Both the position numbers and the translations under genes were made by a program. Source: Zerene cesonia (Eukaryota > Arthropoda > Insecta > Lepidoptera > Pieridae). From it: a stretch of DNA of 64,000 nucleotides. Numbering within the stretch: position 1 is the first letter of the stretch; the number at the start of each line of letters is the position of its first letter. Location of the stretch: contig NC_052120.1 in NCBI RefSeq assembly GCF_012273895.1, positions 5,456,001 through 5,520,000 on the forward strand, in the 5' to 3' direction. Positions 49,848 through 62,798 of this stretch are shown here, piece after piece. Under the pieces are notes generated by a model. The model had not been told where the DNA came from. It did not search any database and saw nothing but the letters and a program-made list of their open reading frames with translations.

Positions 49848-50170
49848 CCTCGATTGAGACCCACTTCGGCACGATGTGGGCCAGCTCGTACCGTGAAAGT
49901 ACTACACCCCCACAAAAGACCAGTTTGAAATGGAAAGATGCTACTGTTTCATACCGTGAGTGGAGAAGCCGGAGGCCAATATTCTTTACCCTTTCTAGTC
50001 CTTTCCTTTATTCCTCTCGTTAATCCTTTCTTACTTCCTTTCAAATTTTAAATCGGCAATCCTTTTGCAGAGGCGTAAGGTCTGCATCTACCTTACGCCT
50101 CTCCAAATTTTCATGTGTAACGTTTACCATCAGGCAACCCACCAAATCCTTTGCCGACGACGAAATAAAA
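49848..50170 (-). repeat. Near-complete GAGGCGTAA-core repeat, inverted copy
   Basis: Same family as 42455-42805, opposite strand. It retains GGGCCAGCTCGTACCG, GGAGAAGCCGGAGGCC, the AGAGGCGTAAGGT / ACCTTACGCCTCT inverted core (about 50071-50105), TTTACCATCAGGC and CTTTGCCGAC. Substitutions are spread throughout, indicating an older copy. Confidence 0.75.
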
Positions 50171-51832
50171 AATCATTCAAACTAATAACAATTCAAGGAT
50201 CTGTAATTACAATAATTTCTTGAGTTTATCTCGTTATCGTGATTACAATCGAAATGATAAAATAAGTACTTTATTCAAGAACAACTGAGACAATTTGTTC
50301 AATAAACTTTTTTTTAATTATTCATTTTATCCTATTGTAATGAAATTTCTATACTTTTATATAATATTTGTAAATTTTTAGAATAGCCAAGTATCTGTCA
50401 GCTAAGCATCAATAGCTCGAAAGAAAATCTCGCCAGAAATAAACAACGCAGTGTTATACCGACTCGTACCCACAAAACAAAGGTAACCAGTCTCAACCAT
50501 TGTCTAGCTTTCCTCTGTTGTGTTTAGGGAGAGTAGTTATTTAGCGGGAAATTCTACCATTGTGTCAAAGCAATACCTTTTAAGTATGCTTTTAGTAAAC
50601 GTTTCTAATAACCGATATATTCTCTATCTCATTTCCATTATAGTTTCAAAATAGTCTGGTGTGAAAATAATATTCTAACTCTAATTTCATTATTATACGG
50701 TTTAATTTTGGATACGGTTTTAATTGGATTACGATACTAGCTCTGCCATCCGTTAGGCTATGAGTCAGCATTTTAATAAGATAACAAATAACTAAAGCAA
50801 TTCATCAAGTAAGTTAGCCTAATAAAAGTTTCCACTTATTGTTGATGGTCCTTAATGAAATTCATGATGAAATCTTTTTTGTTCCCTAGATATATATACG
50901 ATAATGTATATATCTTTTAGCTTATTATGCTGCGGTTAATGCTTTTTAGTTTATTTTTGCTCAATAGATATTTACAACAGACAAATTATATTTAATTTTG
51001 AGTTGGATAGTAGCTAGATTGATTCGTAAAACGCAACAATTGCGGAGAATCACTTACTGCGTAATTTAAATAAAATACGTATAAGAAAAATAAACGTAGA
51101 CATTGTTTTAAGACGCCGCTATGAAACGTGCTAAAGCATATTAAAAGTTCAAAGTGTTTTCCTAATTTTCTTTTCAATTTATACCGAGGCTTAGGTTGAA
51201 ACTTCCCTTTCGTAACCAACTTAACGGCTCCTAGACATTATTCTGATTAACTTTGTCGATTAGCGGCGAACAATTTTGCTTACATACACTAATTTGTTTA
51301 CTGCATCTTTTTTATAAAATAGGGCAATATTTTTATGATTATTTTCTATCGGTTTCTATAGGTGACATTTTTTTGTTCCGGATAACTCGGCCAAACTCGG
51401 GAAAGGCTGCCAGTTAATTGATTACATAATTACTACAGATAAAAGACAACGTAAACTTTAAATTATTTTATCCTATAAGAAAAATATACACGTGATAACG
51501 TATATGGTGATACAATACACGTGGAATACTATTCCAAAAGGAAAATATTCGATAACAATAACATAGCGTAAACATCGCAATGTGTGATTCGTTTTAAAAT
51601 ATATAAAGTTTTTTCACACATGCCATTTTAATTTGATTTAATAACTTGAATAAAGAATTACCTGTGACATAGAAACTTCGTCGTTTTTATAAACTTATTA
51701 CATTTTATTTAAAATAAAAACTGAATATAAATGTAAAATTTATATTTTAAAAATACAGATACGTATATTTGCATATTTTTTCTATTTTTCTTACCGTTAG
51801 TATGTAAATTTAATATTGTTCTTAATTTACAG
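50171..51832. other. Noncoding AT-rich DNA
   Basis: No gene or named repeat. GC is slightly raised near 50395-50560 without a coherent frame. Confidence 0.4.
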
Positions 51833-51960
51833 GGCGGTTAGTAGGCGGGTGTCGCCGGGGAGGGACGTTAGCAATCAATAAAAGGGGAATTTGGCAGGTA
51901 CAGAGCGCGAGACCTCATTAATCTCGCTCTGCCACTCATCTATAAATATGCTTGCCGTCA
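51833..51960 (+). promoter_or_regulatory. GC-rich island: candidate 65-base exon plus hairpin and TATA-like site
   Basis: 51833-51897 lies between an excellent acceptor (TTGTTCTTAATTTACAG) and a CAG|GTACAG donor. One frame is open (RLVGGCRRGGTLAINKRGIW). Directly after comes an inverted repeat (CAGAGCGCGAGA at 51901-51912, TCTCGCTCTG at 51922-51931) whose loop contains CATTAA, then TATAAATA at 51941-51948. The mixture fits either a small exon followed by intronic structure or a conserved enhancer/promoter. Nothing links it to a neighbouring gene. Confidence 0.3.
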
Positions 51961-52508
51961 TATTTCACAATTAAAAATTTGAGTCTATAATTAATTCTCT
52001 CGTGTAAAATTAATCAAATGATGATCTTAAACCGATAAATATTTAATGCTATTTCCGTGCTTTAATATCCTATATGTTATAGACTTATTAGATCCATACT
52101 TGTTTTTATTTAAATTTAATCAGTATCACAGTATGAAAATAGTTTTTAAGCACGAAAACATAAATTATATTTTAGCTTATCAAATATGAACTGCTCTTTA
52201 ACATACTATTATACATATTTTTATGAACAAGTTTGGGAAATTGTAGTTTCCATTGTTATATATTCACCAATACTTAAACCAATAAATATAACTATCTTAC
52301 AACGAATTGTAAGATATATTAGATAATTACACAATGCAAACTCCATGGCTTTGTTAAATACAAGTCATATTAAAACTTACCTATGCATTTATTATTTTTT
52401 TTTATTTTTAAGTACAAACATGACACTACGACATAATCAACGTATTTAAGTTTTTTACTTGTATGTGTCTCTCAGTATGCGTGTCTATTGCTTGCTTTTG
52501 GTTATGGG
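51961..52508. other. AT-rich noncoding DNA
   Basis: Nothing recognised. The last 8 bases (GTTATGGG) are the left target duplication of the following element. Confidence 0.5.
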
Positions 52509-53540
52509 CAGGGCCGTCTTAGACTGTGCTGGGGCCCTTGGGCACACAAGAATTTGGGGCCCTTTTGGAATGTAAAGAAAGTGTAATACATTTTTTACTG
52601 TGATCTGCTTTATTATGGGTAATCTAATCTAATATAATTAATGATTTTGGAAGTTTTTCCGTGATTTCTTTTTGAGCTAAAACTTTTTTTCTCTTTTGTG
52701 AACCACTTAGATATGTTTAATTTTTAGTTTTATAACATTGAAATGCTTTATAAATTAGAAATCATTTCAATGCTATAAAACTAAAAATTAAACATATAAT
52801 CCTGCCTCGTGATCAAATTTTTTCTATTCTTTCAAAATTTCTCACTTAGATATGTTCTTTTCGACATAATGAAATAATATTTAAACGAACAAATCAATAG
52901 TTCTATTAATTTTACCCAAATTACATTAAACAAAATTAAATCGCGACACTTCTGTGAAAATAAGTGATATAATAAGTTTAGGTAAAAAGTTCCTACTGAA
53001 AGTTTTTCATAATTTATCCGGGGATTCCCCCAAGCTCCAACCATGGACAAAGTCGACATTTTTTATGGTCGCTTGAATTTGGCATTGGAGCGGTTTGCAT
53101 GGATGATCGCTAGATGGTGTTCTTAGTAAATTAGGTAGGATGCGTTCAGAAATACTTTTAAATTACTGAATAACTGAATAAAAAATCAAATGATATGTAA
53201 CTTGAAAATAGACATTATAGACTCTAGATTATAAAATTTATAAACTCAAGTAAATGTCTTTTTTAGTACAGCCAAAAAGCGCATTAAGTTAAAATTAAGC
53301 AAGAAGCTACCGTGTCTATATACCGCACACAACCGAAACCCTGTAGGCTTGATGTCACTCAAATTCATATAAATATATTAACTTGAATAAATCTAGAAAT
53401 AATCGATATTCGGGCATTGAGAAAAGTGTAATGAGTATTTTGAGATTAAATGTGAGAGAAATTGTCGGCCCTTCGGGGCCCTCTGAGGAAGGGGGCCCTG
53501 GGCACTGGCCCCTTGTGCCCTTATGGTAAAGACTGTACTG
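52509..53540 (+). mobile_element. Non-autonomous hAT-like element (1032 bp)
   Basis: Begins CAGGGCCGTCTTA and ends with the inverse of CAGTACAGTCTTTACC. A perfect 8-bp duplication GTTATGGG flanks it (52501-52508 and 53541-53548), diagnostic of hAT-type transposition. GC-rich GGGGCCC-type blocks sit near both ends. The internal frames (52832-53059 and 53355-53570, both minus) show no transposase features, so it is non-autonomous. A 127-bp SINE-like retroposon copy is nested at 52716-52842, so the hAT element is the older insertion. Confidence 0.82.
52716..52842 (+). mobile_element. SINE-like retroposon, palindromic rearranged copy nested in hAT element
   Basis: Flanked by a 12-14 bp duplication CACTTAGATATG(TT) at 52704 and 52843. 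It begins with the family 5' end, followed by an inverted copy of the same 5' end. The two 31-base arms (52715-52745 and 52763-52793) differ at one position. It then continues with the family's 3' half AATCCTGCCTCGTGATC and TTTCTATTCTTTC. The first half of the B box is lost at the junction. The structure suggests template switching during reverse transcription. Confidence 0.7.
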
Positions 53541-53548
53541 GTTATGGG

Positions 53549-55577
53549 TGGTTACAACAGTTGATTTCAATGGCTATATTACCTACTACATTGAACAGAT
53601 AGATAAATATGTATGTATATGTATGTGAACGCAAATTTCATGTTAGATGAATTGAATTAAGAATGTAATTAATAAAAAAAGTAAAAATCCGTATCTTTTC
53701 GGAATCCTTATTAGAATAATTCCCTAAAATGTACCTATACCTTCTTACATATTAAATAATTCAAGTGCTTTTATCAAGTTTATTTTGAATCAGTGAAATA
53801 TCACCGAAGAGAGGAAAATAATATTGAATTCATGTCAGGTAATATTTTTATTATATAAGACTTTCTTGATAGTTCCACCAAACGCAAATCTTTATTTAGA
53901 TGACGACTTTCTAAAGCTATAAACAGCTTATAATTATTCGCGGCTTATTAATCCCTTATACAAGGGATATAATAAAGACATATATGCTTTATAACCTCAC
54001 TAATAGACAATTTAATTCGTAATTAGTGTTTTGGTCCGTTAATAATTCGACACAAAAAAGACGATAAGGCTCTAAAACAAGAAAAATGTCTTAATAATCT
54101 TCAGTTCAAAATCAATATGGTTTCGTTATTAATTAATTTTTAAACTTGAAATATGCATGATATAAAGCAGTGATAATAAGTTTATGAAGTTGTAAACAGC
54201 TATAAATTGAGATGCATCAAGCTTCCTGTAGAGGGTGCTAATTGACGTTAAGGCGTCGGAGAGCTGACCGCGTGGATACTGGATAAGGTTATCTCGGTAT
54301 TAGCTCCAAGGTGCTAAGGCTCACACGAGGCAAAACGGTGAACACAAAACACTGCCGAAGAAAGAATTTACTGGACTTATCGGCTAAACGAAGTGTATAA
54401 AGAGAACCTTATCTTCCAAGACCAGGTTTTATGTAGACTTAACTTTATTACAACTAAGTGAATGCCTTTTAGATTCTGATCTTGATTTAGTATTCTAGAT
54501 TTAGTCTCTCTCTAACTAAAGACTCTCTATATTAACGATTTATAAAGTCATAAAAATATAAAATGTAGTAAATATCATTTCTCGTATATAATATTTTTCT
54601 TCCCATTTTTGTGTACCATTTAATAATTAAATTAACTCACACAGAACCTACGAATAGGCTGATATCCAATATATTGTTTGATATATCTCAATCACATTTT
54701 AAATAATACATGAAGTATTATAAATAACATTTAGAAATTAATAAAAAAAAACTGTGCGCTTCAGAAATAACGATCGTTATATATTTATTCGGCAATATTG
54801 AAGAATACAACCAAATGGCCGATCAAATAAATATCTATAAAAATAAACTGCATCCGATGAAAAATCAAACCGTAAATTGATCAAACGTACACACCAAAAA
54901 TTAACGTTCTTGACAAGCGAATATTGAATTAAATCACAACAAATGACAAAGGAAATTAAAAACATCAGTTCCAATACAGATTGCTTTTGAATTGTTAAAA
55001 ATACAATAGAGAGAGCGTACCCAAACCGCGGCATACGTCCTGATTTGATCGTCTACTCGATTTGCCAATTACTCTTTGAAGCATTTCCATTAACTCAATT
55101 ATCAATAGCGACATTTGGGTTTACTTCCATGATAAATGGGAATTCTATTAACATACATATTTATATATAGAACTGGAAAGGGGAGGAAAAGAATTCGGCT
55201 CGACTCCCATATTAAAAAAAAGTTGAACGTTAACTACTTCTCATAATACAAAGTAAACAATATTTACTCTTGTGTGATGAATGTGATGAATATGTTTAAG
55301 GATTTTTTTCATACATAATTGAAAAAACCATCAATCTTCGGATCATAGTAACGTTGCCGTTAAGAAAATAATCGAATCAAAGGTATTTTTGTATTTAAAG
55401 TAACATTAAAGCAATCAATAAAAGTGAGAGCACTAACGTAGAATTTTAATTTATTTGAAGTGTCAGTAAAATATAACAAAGGTTAAACAGTTTGAGTAAA
55501 TTTTAATTTAATTTCCATCGAAATAAGCATGGATTGTGGAAAAGCTTTGGACTAATTCTCTAATTACGAGAGGCATT
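53549..55577. other. Noncoding AT-rich DNA with a GC-balanced patch at 54225-54380
   Basis: No gene. The patch at 54225-54380 has no long frame and no recognised repeat motif; a conserved noncoding element or old transposon is possible. Confidence 0.4.
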
Positions 55578-55672
55578 ACTTATATTTTAATACAAGTATC
55601 TTTTATAAAGGAACATAAAAGAATATAAATGATACTTGTATTAAAATATAAGTATCTTTTATAAAGGAACAT
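55578..55672. repeat. Compound inverted and direct repeat
   Basis: Perfect 23-base inverted arms (55578-55600 and 55631-55653) overlap two copies of a 23-base direct repeat (55594-55616 and 55650-55672, AAGTATCTTTTATAAAGG...). The 30-base spacer separates the arms. This combination is a typical product of a template-switch replication error. Confidence 0.8.
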
Positions 55673-55774
55673 GTTACTTATTGCGTTTCCATTAATTAAG
55701 ATTTATCAGTAAGTATTAGATAATCTTAGCAGGTTCATTATTTTTATTAACTTCTTTCTTTTTTGGGGCTATAA

Positions 55775-55985
55775 TAATAATAATGGTAACCCCGCAGGAC
55801 ACCTTGTGGAGAGTATCGGAGAGTAGCGACCCCGCGAATCGAATGTTCCCAGGAGAGGCCCTGTCCTCATCTTCGGCTTGCCTCAAAAGGCCGGCTGAAG
55901 TGAAACCTAACAAGGACGGACAGACTACCCAAGGCCGTAGTTCAGTCATGGGCAGACTGCGGCTGTTGTTTGACAATACACTAAA
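55775..55985 (-). repeat. GC-rich repeat-like unit with (ATT)n tail
   Basis: About 200 bases of GC-balanced sequence bordered on one side by (ATA)4-5. On the minus strand it would end in an (ATT)n tail, as in many truncated retroelements. Both strands are open (86 and 69 codons) but neither protein is recognised. I take it for a retroelement or SINE fragment; an exon is the alternative. Confidence 0.35.
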
Positions 55986-55999
55986 TTTTTAAAATGGCT

Positions 56000-56200
56000 T
56001 CTACATGTTTGACCTGTGTCCTTATAAAAGCCTTCCAAAAGAGTCTTGTGAGATACAAAATACTAATATAAACACTTAACTGTATAAAGCACACAAAAAT
56101 ATAAATTTACAAAAGACAAGTAAAAAAATATCGCATAATTTGGTTGTCTTATCATTTAGGTGCGATTTCTTCCAGGCAACCTTGGGTTATGGGAGAAATA
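56000..56200 (-). mobile_element. Non-LTR retrotransposon tail, inverted
   Basis: On the minus strand the block AAGGTTGCCTGGAAGAAATCGC, followed by TGATAAGACAACC, matches the tail at 12065-12195, then T-rich sequence follows. No coding sequence attached. Confidence 0.45.
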
Positions 56201-58994
56201 AATACTCCAAATGATAGAAAGTGCATAAATACATCCAAGAAAGTTTTCATACAAACACAACTATGCAGAAAACATATACAAATTTTAGAAGAAGTAAATT
56301 AAAATCATAGAACAGAGACAAAACAACATTATAGAAAAGACAGTAATTCTTTTCAAGAGTTTATAAAAAGAGTAGTTGTGGTTGTTACTAAAAAACATGT
56401 TTTCTATGGTTTCCTCTCAGACCTGCTTTTATACAAATTCATCGAACCTTATTATTTTTTTATACAATGGTCTTATAAAATACACTCGACACTAGCATTT
56501 TACGCATCTGTGGCTTTTGTTGCTAAGATTTGTAAATAAAGGATGAAAAAAATAGATTTGTGTGTGAAATTGTAGTAAATGAAATAGAGCAATTTCAACC
56601 TGAGAATTAGTACAATATATTGTAGCTGTTTAGGATTTACTGTATGTGCATAGTTATGAAACGCGCTATTTTATTTATGCTTAATCAATCTTCTTATCTT
56701 TAATTATATACAAAAATTGCGTCATCATGATTGCAACTGATCGTTATTCAATATTTAACATAAAAAATTCTATTCGTCACTTGGTACATTAAACATAACA
56801 TCATTACAACCTACGAATATTATTTGGAAAAATAATATTTACTTGGCAGAAACTTTTATTATTTCTAATACAAAAACAAACAAGTAGAAGTGAAACTATA
56901 TCAAAGTTTTCAAAAGTTTTTATTGTAAATTATACATTACCTACAAATACTTTAAAAATACAGATATTATTCTCAACGCAAAGTAAATAACGCACGCAAT
57001 AATAACTCGATTACAATTTATTGCAATCAACGAGTTCAACACGCAGACAATTCATCGTGAGAACGAATCCCAATTCCGTGTTAAATCGTGCGACATTATG
57101 TGTCAATACAATTAAAACAAAAATCGACTGCTGTATATATCCATATTGAAAGTTTCTGTGTTAATGATGAATTACGTTCTATGGTTTCGTATTATTGTAT
57201 CTTATAACGAAGTCTATTAATTATCCCATATATTTCTGCACGAGACATATTTAATTTTGTACTAAATTGCATTGAATATAACACGAATATACGATACTAA
57301 TGTTGCAAGGAATTTGAACACCCAGTACTTAGCCGGGTGATTATTTTTATTCGAAAAAACGAGGCATATGATCACCGTGGCATACAAACGTAGCAGATGT
57401 TTCGCCGTTCGCGTGATCGTCCTATTTGTTGCTATTTATAGAAAATGTTGTGGTGTATTTATGGAAACAAAAAACTTGCCTATAATAATTACATCTACAC
57501 GGGGTTAGCAATTTTAGGCAATTTATTTTTATGGCACGAATGAGCGACCTTTAAAAATCAACAATGTAGAAACTTCAATAACAATCAATAGTGATAGAGT
57601 ACTGTGTTTATTGTATCTATATATACAGTTTTGTGACTTTTATTGGTCTATAATTTTTTGTTCTTTATTAATGGTTGTGCTTGAAATTACATTAAAGTTG
57701 CATAAAAATTTATGAAATATTTGTCAATAATTTAAAATTGATAGCAAAAGAAGTTTCCAAAATACGCCCTTAAATTGCAAAAGTCATGCTTATGTCGACA
57801 ATTACAGGTTTACAGCTTTAACATAGGTACAAAACTTTCCACTTATAATTTATAATAGAGCTCATAATTTGAAATTTCAATATTCTTTAGACGATATTCT
57901 ATATCATACAGTAGAGTGTAACTATACTATTACCCAGCTATTTTACTGTTCAGTTTAATATTATTGCAAACTAGTCTCACAACCCGGCTAATATTACTTT
58001 GTTTAAATTCTTAAACTTTCGTTTGCGCAAATCTTATCCTAACAATAAAGAACTCAAAACAAGAATTATCCAATACATCGAAAAAGTTATGCGCGGGCAT
58101 ATTTCGAAGTTTCATTTTATTGTCACGTTTCTTAGCAGAAATCAAGTGCACATGTTATTACAAAAAGCATATTATAAAAAGTGTGTTCAAGGCAGGTGAT
58201 AGATATTCACATGTCTTATAGAAAAAGGAGACACCTGATGCCCATGATGATCCTGATGCTTGCAGCAACCCACCTGATGTTACCATAGTTATATAGCACA
58301 AGCCGGAAGTGTTACAGATGTGAGTGTAACCAGCCTGTATGTTTCTATATTTATGCCGGTCACTCACATTTGCACGAAAAGGCAAACCCACAAGTTTCGG
58401 CACCCGAGAACAAATATTCGTACATTGCACGAATGTTTGCACGCAAGTGAGTTGCTCAGGTAATGCAGTATAATAATAAAGAATAATTCTCAATTGTATT
58501 TATTTCCAGGATCAAAATTGTCTATGCTATACTTTTGATTATTATTTAACAAATTTTACGTTTGTGTTCAACAATAATTTTCTATATGAATAGCATCGAC
58601 TTAGTTCATAAATTCTTATCAATAATTGTATCTAAATAATATTTCCAACTATATAATTAAATCGGTCTAAAGTACATTAGTGTTCCCTAAGGATTAATTA
58701 TTTAATAAAAAAATGTCATCTCACGTAATACGTTCGTCAAGAAATAGAAATTGTTTTTAATAAATTATAAATAGTTTATTCGTTTGACAAATGTGGGTGT
58801 ATATCACTTTTAATGCATTTCAAAGTGTTCTGACACTGAGTGCCACTTACCACAGCGTTCAAAATTCTCTCCCTTTGACTTAAAATTAAATAACAGTTAA
58901 AATTTCTTGACCACGATTTTATCATTTTTAAGACATTTTACCGAGGCTGGCCGTGGAATACATTATGAATATAAAAATCCAGGGACAAAGAAGA
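56201..58994. other. Noncoding AT-rich DNA with islands at 57340-57420 and 58200-58460
   Basis: No supported gene. 57340-57420 is a small GC-balanced patch (GTTTCGCCGTTCGCGTGATCG). 58200-58460 is more balanced; its 111-codon minus frame (58158-58493) starts from a non-ATG-like position and has no recognisable domain. The block AGTTTCGGCACCCGAGAAC suggests an old repeat. Confidence 0.4.
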
Positions 58995-59020
58995 TCTTTA
59001 GGTCCAAGTTTTATAAGTAC

Positions 59021-59049
59021 TTGGCACAAATTTGTGCCTATTGTGCCAA
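59021..59049. repeat. Palindrome cluster around GGCACAAATTTGTGCC
   Basis: A perfect 16-base palindrome at 59023-59038, with a further TTGTGCCAA at 59041-59049 that can also pair with the TTGGCACAA at 59021. Could be a dimeric protein-binding site or coincidence. Confidence 0.6.
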
Positions 59050-59865
59050 CTATCGCGAAGGTATACAATTAAAGTGAATGCTTTCAAATTGGAATAACTG
59101 TCAATGTCCTATTTAATTGAGCCAACTTGTAATTAACGTGAAGACAAAAGTAAAAACGAGGCGAAACTAATGACGTGAGCAACGTCAAATACAAATGGAC
59201 CTAGCTTGTTGCCAACTGTTTGAAGTTGTCATTTAACAGCTTCTTAACTTTTTACTGACTGTAAATTAAACAACGCTAATAATGAAATATCACTGTTTTA
59301 GACTGATTAACGAAGTTTGTATGTATGTATGTTACTCGGTTTTAAATGTCGTATCTACTAGATGTAAAATATACAACTCAAAAATAACAATTTATATATA
59401 CAACCTATCTATTTATTCATTTTAACGTAATTTTCACACGACAAAACATTGCTTCGGGCAAGTAACCTACTTGTCCAATGCAACAGTTACTCAAAAACTA
59501 AGAGCCAATATATCAGACATTTTATTATTTCTTAATCCTATATCTCTGTTTGGATAACGTCGGATAACTATTATTATTACTAGGTTATATGTACCCCAAT
59601 ACTTAAAAAAACGTAATTATTAAAGTAATCGTAAATGTATAGAATATGGAGGTTACAGTTTGTACAATAAAATGATGCCAAGCAGGTAGGCGTAATGCTA
59701 GTTGTTTCTAAAGTGCGTCAAACATTTGCAATGGTTGATGCTCACAAACAACATCCTCTCTCTTTTAAGTTAAGTCGATAGAAAGTAGCCGAGAACAAAG
59801 AAAGCGTTAAATGTGTATACGATAAAGTAATTACCTTTACAGTTTACGCACAAGCTTACATAATT

Positions 59866-59913
59866 ATAGATAGATAGATAGATAGATAGATAAAAAGTTT
59901 ATTAAACTTTTTA
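59866..59913 (-). repeat. (TATC)n tail of a non-LTR element
   Basis: On the minus strand AAAAAGTTTAATAAACTTTTT runs directly into (ATCT)6-7. This is the usual appearance of a truncated non-LTR 3' end with a tetranucleotide tail. Confidence 0.5.
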
Positions 59914-62798
59914 TTATTGAAATTTATAATCCGCTAAGAATTTACGTTTGTTTCGGTTTGGCACTGACAATATTTATGAGACATCCACTGATTCTGATAA
60001 AATTTTCCACAAAAATTGTAATCGAATTGCATTTTAGATAATTCATTTGCAACAAAAAAATAAAATACCATATTAAACATATATTTCATTTTATTAATAG
60101 CACTATTTTTTAATTTTTAAACATTTGAAAAATATAAAATAGATAACTAATTCGACCATGATGCAGAACCTACGCCTTTCGCCATAACGGTGGGACGCCT
60201 TACGACACGGACGGACATAATTGATTTTTTCCCTTTCCTATTTCGAAATGTTTAAAATACCATGTAAAAATTTCACTGATTTCACTCTTACTTTAAATAT
60301 GTCAAGTAGGTATACCTCAGGGGTTTATTGGCACGGAACCAAGATAGATAAACAAATAGTGATGCACGGCGTGACAATTACATTATCCTTTTCATATAAT
60401 AATTTTTTACAATAAACTAAACGTAACGTTGTTACAATAAACTAAATTACGGCACATTTTGTTGTCTTTACTAAGGAACAGGTTGGTTCAAAGAAAAGTA
60501 GCTTTTATAATGTTATTCAATATTTAGAACCGTGGATACAAAAAATTATTTTTTATAAATAATTGTAGTTTCAGCCTATTCCAAACTCAATGTTCCATTG
60601 TTCCATTAATATTACGTATACATCAAAACTATTATTTGTAATGAATATACATAGTATATGATAATTTTTAATATCTTTTTTCTTACGAAAGTAAACATTG
60701 TTGACTTGCTCAGGCCTACGTACCTATGTATACTAGATAAGGTATGCAACCAACCACTAGATATATATACTTAATCATTTCTATTTATACAAAAAATAAG
60801 GCATATTTTCGCATAGGACATAATTAAAATTGTGTGAATAACTATTTAAATGTGCTTAAATGTACGAATTTGCTTGAAACCCGTAAATGAAAGGAAATTA
60901 AGATTAACTCTACCATGAATCAGGATCCGGCCTCCTCATAATGAAGTTTTTGGAAATGAGTTTATTTTGATTTGAATTATAACGAAACATCAAGTGAACA
61001 ACTTAAAATTATCAAATATCTAATTGATATAGTATAGGTAAGTATGTATGTATTGAAAGCTACGTGGAGAATAATTTTAGCCTTCAATTTAATAAAAAAT
61101 GGGAACTTTGAGCCGGTATATGTTCTATTTAGTAATACATAAAATTGCACACAATATGGGAATACTTCATTAAAAAATGAAATTCAAAATTATCAAGAAA
61201 ATAATAAATAAAGAGTTATAGAGAAATAAATAAGACCTTTATCCATTATGTTTCTATATGTCATGTAACGTATTTTTAAGGTTCATGTAAAACGTATAGC
61301 AAAACCTTAAGAAAATGTGACGTATGAATTGTTGAGAGCTTCTATTGTCAAGCCAAAACATTTTTATTTTCTGGGGAATGTCTCAGAATATAAAAAGAAA
61401 GCGCAAAGCAACCGGACAATAACGATGCAAACTAAATTTGCCGAGCATTTAAAATATAAAATTCTACGTTATTTACAGATACAAAATTAACATTGATTAA
61501 CAACGCCAAACGCTCCATTGTAACTTAATAATTGTGAGAAAATATTTAATCATTCACTTCGCTAGCGCAAAAAGTTTTGAGTTTATTACAACAAAAAAGA
61601 ACGTATCTGATGTTTAGTTAGATTTCTCTTTATTTGACCACCAACTTCAAGCTTCATAGCGGACGCCATTGAACCCGTTTAGGGTTCGGTTCTAATAAAA
61701 AACTAAATTGAGCGGAAATGAAATAACGTTAACCGGTTTTTCTTCGGAGCCTTCGAAGTTAAGATTCCTGTCCTTATGTTTTGAAATAAAAACCGAAGGT
61801 CTTAGTCTGGTAAAATACAAAGGCTTAAATTATTAAATTATAAATATATATGTATATATTATTCGATGATTCGTCCATTATATTTTACGATAACGCATGT
61901 GATAAAGCTGACAAAATATAGGTAACTTTTTTGATATGTAGGTGTACATCCGTAATCATGGTGTTGGAATGTGGTTTGGAACTACAATAGTTGTCCCACT
62001 CTTATACAAACCTTATTTAAACTACACGTTGAATTATACCAAAATATGTATGAGTTGAAGAAATTTCATTCAATGTTCATGTACATTAAATAAATCTAAG
62101 ATAATAATTCTGAAGTTATTTCAACATCTGGCCTTACAAATTGCAATTAATGTTGTATTAAAACATTAAAACCAGTTTCATATACCTACAATGTTAGTAC
62201 ATAGAGCGGATGTCTTATCTCAGGACCGGCTATAGCTGTTCTCCGCTGTAAGCAAACCTAAACTTTAAAAACTATTAGATGAAACATAAAATAATTAACC
62301 TATAATACAAAGACATTTTGTGATTTTTTTTTGTAATTTATAGAACCAATTTATATGGAATCCAAAAATTTTAAAACATAAGAGCATTACTAAATCTATT
62401 TTGATTTTCTTTATTTTTAATAACAGCAAAAGAAACAGTGTAAATTACATTTTATAAGTGATACTATATAGATAGTAAATAGATTTTTGAAAATTTTATT
62501 AAAGCAAATTATAAATATATTAAAAATAATTCAAAGATTTTACGTTCACTGCGCTATCTTGCCCACCGCATAGAGTGCTTATCTATAGCTCCACTTCCGG
62601 TGTCAATGTCTTTAAAGCTTTGGCTTAGAATTACGAACAAAAAACTCAATACATATTCTTTCGAAGTATTGTGTTATGTTTTATTATGTTCATATTTATT
62701 TTTAGTTTTGTAAGTGTTTTTGTGAATTGATAAAATGATTTAGGTTTTCTATATAAGGATGTGAAAATATAAAGTCATTTAAATTTTACAATCGCCTG
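59914..62798. other. Noncoding AT-rich DNA downstream of the terminal exon gene
   Basis: No gene or named repeat. A GC-balanced patch near 61640-61800 contains GTTAACCGGTTTTTCTTCGG and lacks a coherent frame. Confidence 0.4.

Noticed and set aside
52562..52585. miR-1-like sequence TGGAATGTAAAGAA
   Set aside because: It lies inside a hAT element, diverges after 14 bases and has no matching star arm.
58158..58493. 111-codon minus-strand ORF
   Set aside because: No recognised domain, and it crosses blocks that look like an old repeat.
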